Positions 7,242-14,551 of a stretch of 21,664 nucleotides of DNA are shown in pieces. The DNA comes from an uncultured Legionella sp. (GTDB lineage Bacteria > Pseudomonadota > Gammaproteobacteria > Legionellales > Legionellaceae), in contig CAISKC010000368.1 in the NCBI GenBank assembly GCA_903885895.1, positions 1-21,664 on the forward strand. The letters run 5' to 3'. The notes beneath the pieces are model-generated. The model saw nothing but the letters and a program-made list of their open reading frames with translations, had not been told where the DNA came from and searched no databases. The translations under genes and the position numbers were made by a program. The first letter of the stretch is position 1, and each line of letters begins with the position of its first letter.

Positions 7242-7421
7242 ATGATACTAGGGATGCCTGTTGCTTGCCTGATAGAGCATATTAATGCAACAGCTTTGAT
7301 TGATGGTGTTAGCCATATTGTTAACGCGGAAGAGCCAAAAAAGGAATTTGATAAACTCAAAGAACTGATGGAAGGTCGAATAGAGCCAACGCTATCACTG
7401 CGATATCAGAAGGCCACCTGA
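7242..7421 (+). CDS. Small orphan frame of 59 residues, possible gene remnant
   Basis: The frame reads MILGMPVACLIEHINATALI, then DGVSHIVNAEEPKKEFDKLK and ELMEGRIEPTLSLRYQKAT. The composition, with an amphipathic first half and a charged helical second half, looks protein-like rather than random, but I do not recognise the family. There is no good ribosome site before the ATG. An overlapping frame starting at 7219 (MSGGIVET, then stop) runs directly into it, so an older longer gene may have been frameshifted. It ends beside the broken IS5-type transposase and may be debris. Confidence 0.3.
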   Translation: MILGMPVACLIEHINATALIDGVSHIVNAEEPKKEFDKLKELMEGRIEPTLSLRYQKAT

Positions 7422-7438
7422 TGCATTATTTCTTGACC

Positions 7439-7690
7439 TCTTAATGTCAAAAACTGCGGAAACGAGTAATAATATACTCACAACCATCGCGTCTGTGAGG
7501 TACATTCTGGCTGTTTTATCATATCTTGTAGCAATCCTTCTAAAGCGTTTAATTTTCTGAAAAAAGCGCTCAACAATGTTCCTTTATGGATAGGGCGATC
7601 AACCTTACAATGACGCTCTTTGGGTTTTGGGAGAAACTTTTCTAAACAAGACCACATCACATCGTCAATGACCATCCGTGACATTCCCAC
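7439..7690 (-). pseudogene. IS5-family transposase remnant, internally deleted and frameshifted
   Basis: Reading from about 7690 downward, MVIDDVMWSCLEKFLPKPK and then RHCKVDRPIHK match the N terminus of IS5-family transposases. The sequence passes directly to the family's C terminus: FFQKIKRFRRIATRYDKTAR and then MYLTDAMVVSILLL, which lie in a neighbouring frame. In the first frame the C-terminal part is scrambled and stops at 7478. The central catalytic region, about 200 residues including the DDE residues, is missing. The remnant begins immediately inside the right island repeat, whose end GGGGAGTGGG precedes its ATG. It cannot be an active transposase. Confidence 0.75.
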
Positions 7691-7832
7691 TCCCCAACCC
7701 TCGTCCCGCGAAAAAACATTATCACACATTAATCATACTACTCAAATTCTTAGCGCGGGAGAGGGAGCAGATCGAAGTATATTGAAAATTTGTGCTCAAA
7801 TTAAGGTTGAGAGGACTGTAAAAAACTTTAGG
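7684..7832 (-). repeat. Right copy of island repeat, intact
   Basis: This is the uninterrupted copy. On the minus strand it runs CCTAAAG (from 7832), through CTCAACCTTAATTTGAGC, to a hairpin with arms CCCTCTCCCGCG (7765-7754) and CGCGGGACGAGGG (7710-7698) around a 43-base loop, then TTGGGGAGTGGGAA. It differs from the left copy at about five of the first 102 positions. In this copy the loop has no IS, so it shows the state of the repeat before the IS481 insertion. Confidence 0.85.
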
Positions 7833-8007
7833 AGCGCTCCCTAACACTTCTCGTCTTATAAAAAAGCTTAACTGCTCATAGGGAATCATATGCAAAATAG
7901 ACTTTGTCATCAACATAACAACCCACAGAAAGCTTCAATGGGTTGCTGCATTTATTGGTATTCCTCATCTATTATAAGTTGCATCGAACGGCTCCGCCTA
8001 CCTTAAC

Positions 8008-8373
8008 TTATTTTCCCGGATTGCATTGTTCTATTTTTCTAAGCGCGTTAATTTCTCGATCTAAGGTATAACTCAATACCGTACGAATTAACACAATGGC
8101 TGCAACAATGCCAACCGAGTAATAATCCGGTGCGGTTGTGGTGCCAATTAAATCTGCCGCAATAATAAACTCTAAACCCAAGGCAAGCACCAACCCCAAA
8201 TTCAAGCGAATTTGATTGATATCAATATTTTTTTGAGTAGTGCGATGCCCAAAAGAATAATGGACATATTTTATCAGTGCCCTAATCACTCCAGCTAAAA
8301 TAACCAAAGCACCGCATAAAGAAATGCTATGTTGGATCACTAACAAAATGGTATGCAAATCAGGTATATTCAT
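8008..8373 (-). CDS. DUF1622 family integral membrane protein
   Basis: A 121-residue protein with three predicted membrane helices: about 8-36 (ISLCGALVILAGVIRALI), about 55-75 (LGLVLALGLEFIIAADLIGT) and about 84-103 (VGIVAAIVLIRTVLSYTL). The pattern LGLVLALGLEF, AADLIGT, AAIVLIRTVLSY and then an acidic residue before a short cytoplasmic tail is that of DUF1622, whose function is not known. A ribosome site AAGGA lies 11 bases before the ATG at 8373. It is downstream of the kinase-fold gene on the same strand, across 115 bases that contain an imperfect hairpin. Confidence 0.8.
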   Translation of the reverse strand: MNIPDLHTILLVIQHSISLCGALVILAGVIRALIKYVHYSFGHRTTQKNIDINQIRLNLGLVLALGLEFIIAADLIGTTTAPDYYSVGIVAAIVLIRTVLSYTLDREINALRKIEQCNPGK

Positions 8374-8440
8374 GTGCTTTAAAATCCTTTTTTATTTTAT
8401 TAAACCACAATTATTACCCAGCACCATAGGGTTTGGTTAT

Positions 8441-8471
8441 CATTTCAAGATAAAGCATCATGTCTTGAATG
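8441..8471. terminator. Hairpin between two minus-strand genes, weak terminator
   Basis: TTCAAGA (8444-8450) and TCTTGAA (8463-8469) are perfect inverted 7-mers around 12 bases, and pairing can extend past one bulge. The hairpin lies just after the stop of the kinase-fold gene on the minus strand. No T-run follows, so factor-independent termination is doubtful. Confidence 0.3.
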
Positions 8472-8488
8472 ACTTTCTTGTAAAGTCG

Positions 8489-9748
8489 TCATAAAGGCCA
8501 AGCTGGCTTTGAAGCGACAGCCTGTTTTTTTATTTCAGCTTCACTCATCGCTTCAGTGCCTTTTTCTTCACAATATATTGAAAATTTTCGCACTAATTTT
8601 TTAGGATCACACGCATCAGCATTGGTTTCACCCACTTTGACAACGCTGTCTGAAGATTTTAGTATTGCAATACGTGTTGTATGCAATTGCCGCACTCTGG
8701 CTGCAACATTTGTAACAGTGAGGTGCATGTGTCGTTCAATACAATTGATATCAAGTTCAAACTCATTGTTATCATCCCAATAACTATCACGCTCATCACA
8801 CACTTCCTCCAACGCGGCACCTAGTTGAGAAAAATATTGAATGATACAATCCGTTTTTTTTATATTTGGAAAATACCGATCGGCCAAATTAGTAATGGCA
8901 TAGGATAAACAGGCTAGATCATAGAGTCTTTCCATATGCCAGAAATAATAATCCACGTCATTTTGATCCCTATCTACTTCATCTACATAAGGCATAGAAC
9001 CAAGCGTTTCAAAATCAATAAAGAATAGTTGCTGCCTCTCTTCTGACATAACCACATTATCATCAGTGATATCACCGTGATTGACTTGTCGTTCATGGAG
9101 CGTTCCGAGCATGCTTAAAAAAGGCAAAATCAAGTTGAAATAACAATCATCTGGTGTACCTAACCAGGTTAATTTGTCTTCCATGCTCTTGATGACACGT
9201 TGATAGGTACCTGCTACTGAAGGTTGCCAAGTTATATTGGCATTTTCATGCAAACACTCGCTGATAGCCAAATCAAAATAAACCATGGGTACATGACAAA
9301 TCGGTACACTTGGAATACCCCAATGATATATTTGATTTGGATTATGAAGATGAAACAAAAGATCTTGCTCATGTCCTTTTCTGAGAAACATTACGATAAA
9401 TTCTCTGTCTTTGCATATTGGAATAAAAGTACGCAGACATTTGTTACTATTTTCTATGTCTTGAAGAGTAATATCTTGGTTAATGATATCCATTTGCTCC
9501 AAAGCAACGCAGGGCGCTATTTTTTGAATTAATGCTTCAGAAAAAATATGATTATCAAATGGCCAAGGAGTCTCTATACACCGCCCTTCCGCATACACAT
9601 TGAGCCCTGCCAAATCTGAGGACAAACAGTCACGAATGTTTGTGATCATCCCTTTACCACTATGCTCTGACTGAAATACTACTGACTCCATCTCGTTTAA
9701 AATATAAATGGTTTTTTGATGATTGCTTTGAAGCAATAAAATTGGCAT
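8489..9748 (-). CDS. Atypical protein-kinase-fold protein, possible secreted effector
   Basis: This 419-residue protein contains the catalytic core signature of protein-kinase-like phosphotransferases. HGDITDDN (224-231) gives the catalytic Asp226 and the metal-binding Asn231, and FIDFET (243-248) replaces the DFG motif with DFE at 245-247. A preceding helix (LPFLSMLGTLHERQVN) fits the usual position. Residues 1-200 would hold the N lobe, but I see no clear glycine loop, and the ATP-binding Lys is uncertain. Residues 320-400 are acidic and helical. The C terminus is Glu-rich, with Glu at positions -26, -25, -21, -17 and -15, resembling the E-block of Dot/Icm substrates. That host-targeting role is inference only. 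The ribosome site AAGGA lies 5 bases before the ATG. Confidence 0.65.
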   Translation of the reverse strand: MPILLLQSNHQKTIYILNEMESVVFQSEHSGKGMITNIRDCLSSDLAGLNVYAEGRCIETPWPFDNHIFSEALIQKIAPCVALEQMDIINQDITLQDIENSNKCLRTFIPICKDREFIVMFLRKGHEQDLLFHLHNPNQIYHWGIPSVPICHVPMVYFDLAISECLHENANITWQPSVAGTYQRVIKSMEDKLTWLGTPDDCYFNLILPFLSMLGTLHERQVNHGDITDDNVVMSEERQQLFFIDFETLGSMPYVDEVDRDQNDVDYYFWHMERLYDLACLSYAITNLADRYFPNIKKTDCIIQYFSQLGAALEEVCDERDSYWDDNNEFELDINCIERHMHLTVTNVAARVRQLHTTRIAILKSSDSVVKVGETNADACDPKKLVRKFSIYCEEKGTEAMSEAEIKKQAVASKPAWPL

Positions 9749-9912
9749 GGAGATCCTTTAGATCAAAAAAGGGCATATTAACGCATTAAGTGAATAGATT
9801 AAATCTATCACTCGACTTGAGCCTTTTAGCGTAATCAAAGCACCTTTCAAGCTCAACAAATCAATGCTCTTTAGCTAAGATAGTGGAATTTTCTACAGCT
9901 CCTATAAAAAGC

Positions 9913-9942
9913 TTGGCAAAGATATACCTATAGTGCTAAAAT
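9913..9942 (+). promoter_or_regulatory. Sigma-70-type promoter of the CspA-like gene
   Basis: TTGGCA (9913-9918) and TAAAAT (9937-9942) are separated by 18 bases and close to the TTGACA/TATAAT consensus. Transcription would begin near 9949, giving a leader of only about 24 bases. That differs from the long structured leader of E. coli cspA and argues against the same thermosensing leader. Confidence 0.5.
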
Positions 9943-9972
9943 GGATTTCCAGTTCATTAAGGTAAAAGAGAA

Positions 9973-10191
9973 ATGTCAGATAAAGGTAAGGTTACCGGTA
10001 CAGTCAAGTGGTTTAACGAAGCTAAAGGCTTTGGTTTTATTCAATCCGATTTAGACGGAAAAGATCACTTTGTTCATTTCAGTGCAATTCAAGGCAATGG
10101 TTTCAAAACCTTGGCTGAAGGCGCTAAAGTGAAATTTATATCAACACAAGGTCAGAAAGGTCCTCAAGCTGAAGAAGTTGAATTAGTTTAA
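9973..10191 (+). CDS. CspA-family cold-shock protein
   Basis: A 72-residue canonical cold-shock domain. TGTVKWFNEAKGFGFIQ (9-25) holds RNP1, and HFVHFSAI (32-39) holds RNP2. It ends with GQKGPQAEEVELV, typical of CspA-family proteins that bind single-stranded nucleic acid as RNA chaperones. Purine-rich sequence (AAGG, then AGAG) lies before the ATG at 9973. It is monocistronic, with a promoter at 9913-9942 and a hairpin terminator at 10362-10393; the 170 bases between stop and terminator show no further gene. It is closer to the CspA/CspD-type consensus than the divergent paralogue at 4139-4348. Confidence 0.95.
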   Translation: MSDKGKVTGTVKWFNEAKGFGFIQSDLDGKDHFVHFSAIQGNGFKTLAEGAKVKFISTQGQKGPQAEEVELV

Positions 10192-10361
10192 TTAACTTCA
10201 GTTTTAGTGGCATAGGAATTGTTAACATTTTGTTAGCTTAAGCCAAAGTAGGTTTATTTTCTAGAAGCGACACACAGCATACCTATGTATATGTGTAACG
10301 AATTACAGAAAATAGGCATATTTAGTGTGAGATAATAAGATAGTATAACAGACCATAAAAA

Positions 10362-10393
10362 AGCCCGGATGTTTTTATAAACTCTGGGTTTTT
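10362..10393. terminator. Bidirectional rho-independent terminator
   Basis: AGCCCGGA (10362-10369) pairs with TCTGGGTT (10383-10390), with wobble pairs, around a loop that can itself pair GTTT with AAAC. A T-run follows on the plus strand, and an A-run (10357-10362) precedes it, giving a T-run for the minus strand. It lies between convergent cspA-like and phaB genes and can serve both. Confidence 0.75.
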
Positions 10394-10433
10394 CTATTTC
10401 TAATACCCTACTCTATTGTATGCCCTATCTTTT

Positions 10434-11204
10434 TTAAGATACGTATTGCCCGCCATTGACTGGAATATTTGATCCCGTAATAAATGCTGACGCATCATCT
10501 GCTAAAAACGCAACGACACGAGCAACTTCTGCAGGCTCCCCTAAACGACCGACAGGAATTTGTGCAATAATGTTTTCTCGGACATCTTGCCGCACAGCCA
10601 TAACCATTGAAGTATTAATATATCCTGGAGATATAGTATTCACTGTGATGTGCTTATTGGCTACTTCTTGTGCCAATGATTTGGTAAACCCATGCATGCC
10701 AGCTTTCGCAGCAGAATAATTCACCTGACCACGCTGGCCCTTTTGCGCATTGATAGAAGAAATATTAATAATACGCCCATACGAATGCTGCATCATAGAA
10801 TCTAAAACCGGTTGCGTTAAATAAAAAACGCTGTTTAAATTTACACTAATCACTTGCTGCCAATCTTCAATCGCCATTTTATGACACAATTTATCTCGTG
10901 TTATTCCGGCGTTATTGACTAAAATATCAATTTTCACATAGCGCTGTAGCAATTCACTGATTGCATCTTGGCAAGCAATCGGATCTGCAATATCAACATA
11001 AATTTTATCGATATCAAATCCCGCGTTTTTTTGCTCTTCCTGCCAACGCTCAGCATGTGCGTGATCGCCACTTTTATGATAGGTCGTCACTACTTTCTTG
11101 CCAGAGTCAGCCAAAGCTTGGCAAATTGCTGTGCCAATACCACCCATGCCTCCAGACACCAAAGCAACGCGTTGGCAATCATTTTGCTCTATTTGACGGC
11201 TCAT
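10434..11204 (-). CDS. phaB: Acetoacetyl-CoA reductase (PhaB-type SDR)
   Basis: A 256-residue classical short-chain dehydrogenase. The cofactor loop is SGGMGGIG (17-24), followed by NNAG (97-100), Asn122, catalytic Ser150 in INISSINAQKGQ, Tyr163 and Lys167 in YSAAKAG, and ISPGYINTSM after the active site. GGMGGIGTAICQ, GITRD, NAQKGQ and IPVGRLG are close to PhaB of polyhydroxybutyrate producers rather than FabG. PhaB reduces acetoacetyl-CoA to (R)-3-hydroxybutyryl-CoA with NADPH. No phaA or phaC lies in the window, so the role here could be storage polymer synthesis elsewhere in the genome or another 3-oxoacyl-CoA reduction. The ribosome site is weak. It shares strand with the 850-residue gene, 126 bases and a repeat away. 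Confidence 0.88.
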   Translation of the reverse strand: MSRQIEQNDCQRVALVSGGMGGIGTAICQALADSGKKVVTTYHKSGDHAHAERWQEEQKNAGFDIDKIYVDIADPIACQDAISELLQRYVKIDILVNNAGITRDKLCHKMAIEDWQQVISVNLNSVFYLTQPVLDSMMQHSYGRIINISSINAQKGQRGQVNYSAAKAGMHGFTKSLAQEVANKHITVNTISPGYINTSMVMAVRQDVRENIIAQIPVGRLGEPAEVARVVAFLADDASAFITGSNIPVNGGQYVS

Positions 11205-11294
11205 GTTTCTTAACTCACGATGAATGACTTGATGTATATAACGACTGAATTGCTTAGAACTTTAGGATTGCTTGTACAGTGATTTGTAACGCCC

Positions 11295-11323
11295 CATCAT
11301 CCCTCGCTTCGCTCGGGATGACG
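11295..11323. repeat. Short copy of dispersed repeat (CGCTTCGCTCGGGATGA core)
   Basis: CATCATCCC is followed by a core ending GCTTCGCTCGGGATGACG. It shares its core with the right arm of the palindrome at 2360-2466 and has a similar left flank (TTTGTAAC, a few bases, then CATCATCCC). The outer ATCCC/GGGAT can pair. It lies in the 126-base gap between two minus-strand genes. Confidence 0.6.
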
Positions 11324-11330
11324 TAGGGAG

Positions 11331-13883
11331 TTAAAAAGAAGGGCGTAGATAAGACAGATAATCAGATGCCAATGGCAAATCCTCATGCATTTCTGAGCTA
11401 CCATCCTCATATAAGAGCCCCTGCTCTAAAGAAGAGAGTTTACTGACATCGTTATTTAAATCTTGCAGCATTTTGTCCAATTGATTCAGCTCAGGATGCA
11501 CCAAATCATTCATCAATAAAGTATACTTCAAATAATGATAGGTAAATTCAATATCCCATACCAAAAATACCCAAGCAACAATGGTTGCTCCAAGCTTGCC
11601 AAGTACCTCCTCATATGGAAAATCAATCCCATGCGCAGCCAATATTAATGGAATCACTACCATCATCAGCATTTCACCCAATTTGAACAATAGGGCAGAA
11701 ATTGATAATTTATACTCATGTATGCCACGCAGCAGTTCTTGCGCCGTACCTGTATGCAGTCCTTTGCTGCGATCAAATTTCAAAGGCACATAATACGTAA
11801 AATCAAGCCATCGGAAATCAAGCCATACTGGTATGCTACGATAATAATAAAACAACCTTGGCCGAGTCATCAATTCATACACATCATTAGCCGAAATAGA
11901 TTGCTCATTCAAATCTGTTTGGTCTGCGATGCTTTGCAATTTGCGACGAATGCTATCGGTCATAGGCACAACAACTTTGTTTTTTTTATCATCAAGATAA
12001 TAAAGAGTATCCTGTTCATCCCATATAAAACTGGACGGTTCATACTCATCCAATTGATCTTCTTGCAATACAGCATGATAAATACGATGCCGATCACGAA
12101 AATAATGCCTTGCTTCAGGAGAGTTTTTATCTTTCACCAATGCGATCATCATCTGCATAATTTCTTGGCGTTTCTCTGGTGGCACCACGCCCCGTGATTC
12201 TGGAAACGCATGTAATCTATCTTTTTCTATAAGATTAAGTTGCTGATGTATGGTGTAACAACGTTGGATCATGTGCTTATTTTCAGGCGTTTTTTCAGTG
12301 TTTTCTAACAGATCGATGAGCCTGTTAGAGGTTTCATAATAAATCCAATCATCCGTAAGATGTTGATAGATATCCATATCGGACAATGCAAGTTGCGGAA
12401 TATGTTTGGCGGCATCTGGGTCTAACCGCAACATGGCATAATCAGCATCGATGATTCTTTTACGCTGCACATGCTGCCCTAATTGATACCATTTATGATC
12501 ATCATCATCTTCCAGCATAGGGGGCTCTATAGACCTCGCCCCATCAAATAGATAACGAATTTTATCAGCTTGTTCGTCCTGCATAGGGAATTGTGTGAGG
12601 ACAGGCGTATTCTCTGAGCGATCAACATGCCATAGCTCTGTGTGTTCCGGATCAAGAGGATCCTCAAAAAACACATAGGTATTCCTACCTGGTCCCATAA
12701 AATCTGACATAATGGGTCTATCCTTCGTTTGCCGGATTTCACGCGTAGGTTTATTTTGTAACATTTCTTTAATTTGGATTAATCCTGCCATACGGTGTTG
12801 AAAAGCAAGGATGTGATCAGGCGTGAACAAAGAGATGCCGTATTGTAGCGCTTGGTAATATTGTTTCGTACTTTTTAAAGTTTTCTTAGCTAGTTCAATA
12901 ATAGGGTCTTCTGGCAAACCTTTTGGGACCAAACTGTGCACCATCTCAGAATCTAACCGAAAAGCTGTCCCAAAATCAGTAGAATGCATCTTGTCCACCA
13001 AACAATGCGCAACTTTATTCTGAGAGCGTGGATCTTGATACTCTAACACCCACTTCGACCCATTGGCTTTGATTTGATTTGTATTTTTTGCCAGTAACGT
13101 AGTGGATGGCAGTGTAAAAATAGTACCCCAGCTATTGATATACTTCAGCTCTTTCGTATCTTTATCACGGAAGAAACAATGTCGGCCATACTCACAAAGA
13201 TTATCCTGCTGCTGAACAGTTTTTGGGTAATACAGAATTGGCTGTACGGCCATGCTTAATTCATGCATCAGCAACTCATATTCATAACGTGCTACCGCTT
13301 CCGTATGACGGTTAAACACATGTGACTTCGTTTGATCATGATAAAAATGCTTTTGCTGTGCTTGATCAGCCAATGCTTTATAAGCATGCACTCTTTGCGG
13401 TAATGAAGAAGTTTTCGAAACCTGCTTCATTAAAAAACTATACAATTTATTTTTGGGTGCTGACCATTTGGTTTGATGACTGAGTATAACGGTCTCAATA
13501 TGTTGCTTTGATTTTTGAAGAATTTTCTGCTGCATTTCTGCCTGAAATGATGCTTCCCACGTTGCATCAAGCTTGTGTTGATGAGCAAAATCTGCGGCCC
13601 AACAATAAATCAAATAATATTTCACCAAATCTGATTCAGATAAGCACTGAGCTAAATTTTGTTTTGGAAGATGAGGATGTAATAAAGCATAAAAGTCTTT
13701 CTCAGGACTGTTTTCAGCATAAAAATGAAATTTTTTTTTGCTCCTGCATCTAAAATGCTGAGTTTTAGGATCATAATGGTACCGATCCTGGAGCAAACGG
13801 TTATCAGCCAGCGCCTGCGCTACTGCGTGATCATCAGCAAACAATAATGGCAATTGATGCTCGAATTGCGCTGTGGGTATCAC
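11331..13883 (-). CDS. Large unknown protein with two C-terminal membrane helices
   Basis: I do not recognise this 850-residue protein. It has no signal peptide. Residues 1-720 are charged and mostly helical with many Gln, His, Lys and Tyr, and no catalytic motif I can name. Two hydrophobic helices follow at about 734-750 (KLGEMLMMVVIPLILAA) and 764-780 (LGATIVAWVFLVWDI), separated by a short acidic loop, so both ends would lie on the same side. The last 55 residues are acidic and helical. This layout, a large soluble region with a late helical hairpin, occurs among intracellular-bacterial effectors that sit in host membranes, but that is inference. The start is GTG at 13883, chosen because AAGGAG lies 8 bases upstream. 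Confidence 0.7.
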   Translation of the reverse strand: MIPTAQFEHQLPLLFADDHAVAQALADNRLLQDRYHYDPKTQHFRCRSKKKFHFYAENSPEKDFYALLHPHLPKQNLAQCLSESDLVKYYLIYCWAADFAHQHKLDATWEASFQAEMQQKILQKSKQHIETVILSHQTKWSAPKNKLYSFLMKQVSKTSSLPQRVHAYKALADQAQQKHFYHDQTKSHVFNRHTEAVARYEYELLMHELSMAVQPILYYPKTVQQQDNLCEYGRHCFFRDKDTKELKYINSWGTIFTLPSTTLLAKNTNQIKANGSKWVLEYQDPRSQNKVAHCLVDKMHSTDFGTAFRLDSEMVHSLVPKGLPEDPIIELAKKTLKSTKQYYQALQYGISLFTPDHILAFQHRMAGLIQIKEMLQNKPTREIRQTKDRPIMSDFMGPGRNTYVFFEDPLDPEHTELWHVDRSENTPVLTQFPMQDEQADKIRYLFDGARSIEPPMLEDDDDHKWYQLGQHVQRKRIIDADYAMLRLDPDAAKHIPQLALSDMDIYQHLTDDWIYYETSNRLIDLLENTEKTPENKHMIQRCYTIHQQLNLIEKDRLHAFPESRGVVPPEKRQEIMQMMIALVKDKNSPEARHYFRDRHRIYHAVLQEDQLDEYEPSSFIWDEQDTLYYLDDKKNKVVVPMTDSIRRKLQSIADQTDLNEQSISANDVYELMTRPRLFYYYRSIPVWLDFRWLDFTYYVPLKFDRSKGLHTGTAQELLRGIHEYKLSISALLFKLGEMLMMVVIPLILAAHGIDFPYEEVLGKLGATIVAWVFLVWDIEFTYHYLKYTLLMNDLVHPELNQLDKMLQDLNNDVSKLSSLEQGLLYEDGSSEMHEDLPLASDYLSYLRPSF

Positions 13884-14012
13884 GCGACGCTCTCCTTAGG
13901 TAGGCTTGCTCACTAATCGAGAATGTTTCACTGGTCTTTTGGCCATTTTAAAGAACCGTCTCATTACATCAGTTTAGTGAACATTCCTCATTATTTCAAA
14001 TCTCCGACCAAT

Positions 14013-14426
14013 TCAACGCCAGAATTTCCCACCCTTGCTTGACGCTGGTGCTGAATCCGAATCTAGACCTGGACCCGAACCCGAACCCTGATTAGAACAT
14101 TGCTTCATACAAGTCTGCACGCCAGTTTGCATTTGTTTTATTTGCGCCTGCAATCCATCATTGACTTGTTTCAATTTATCTTGGAGATCTTTGTTAACGG
14201 CGATGATCTTCTTATCCAAATCATCGTTGACTTTCTTTAATTGCAATTGGGTCTTACTATTAAATTCTTTCATTTGCTTTTGTTGCGCTTCCTGCGTTTG
14301 TTGAAATTGGCCTTGAATCTGGGTATTTAATTGCGCCATCATTTTTTGCGCATTATCGTCAGCATAGGCGCTGTGACTAACCAACCCAATTGCACTCAAC
14401 ATTAACCAAGTTTTCACATAATCCAT
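14013..14426 (-). CDS. Secreted or periplasmic coiled-coil protein, unknown
   Basis: A 137-residue protein with a clear signal peptide: hydrophobic residues about 7-17, then SAYA with cleavage after Ala22. The mature part begins DDNAQKMMAQL. Residues 25-105 are a long Gln- and Lys-rich heptad region (repeats such as KKVNDDLDKK, NKDLQDKLKQVNDGLQ), giving an extended coiled coil. Two cysteines (TCMKQC) near 105-110 could form a disulfide. The tail is a Gly/Ser/Pro/Asp linker ending KGGKFWR. The ribosome site AGGAG lies 9 bases before the ATG. It is divergent from pilB, 92-125 bases away depending on the pilB start, so the two may share a regulatory region. No function is assigned. Confidence 0.75.
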   Translation of the reverse strand: MDYVKTWLMLSAIGLVSHSAYADDNAQKMMAQLNTQIQGQFQQTQEAQQKQMKEFNSKTQLQLKKVNDDLDKKIIAVNKDLQDKLKQVNDGLQAQIKQMQTGVQTCMKQCSNQGSGSGPGLDSDSAPASSKGGKFWR

Positions 14427-14551
14427 TATGATAGTCTCCTAAGCACGCTCATTACACCTTAGCAAGAACTAAAAAAATTCTCAACACCTCTTATTTTTAT
14501 CAATCAATTACATTACACTTGCCAGCACGGAAGCATACCCCCCCAACCTTC

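Larger units (their letters stand above)
4923..7832. mobile_element. Accessory island bounded by inverted 150-base repeats
   Basis: The outer ends carry inverted copies of the same sequence: CCTAAAG at 4923-4929 and CTTTAGG at 7826-7832, continuing inward for about 100 bases with roughly five differences by hand alignment. Between them lie an IS481-family element, a truncated DUF559 gene, an unknown gene, a small orphan frame and a broken IS5-family transposase. The density of fragments marks this as a site of repeated insertion. Whether the 2.9-kb segment ever moved as one unit is not shown; no target duplication was found outside the ends. Confidence 0.6.

Noticed and set aside
4915..7850. 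CRISPR array or integron attachment site
   Set aside because: Repeats are inverted and few, with no regular spacing; no integrase of the tyrosine type is present.
7722..7916. Minus-strand frame of 64 residues across the right island repeat
   Set aside because: It lies almost wholly in repeat sequence and has no family resemblance. The gap 7846-8007 shows no gene.
11718..12197. Plus-strand frame of 159 residues opposite the 850-residue gene
   Set aside because: Its composition is that of an antisense shadow; there is no ribosome site and the main frame continues uninterrupted.
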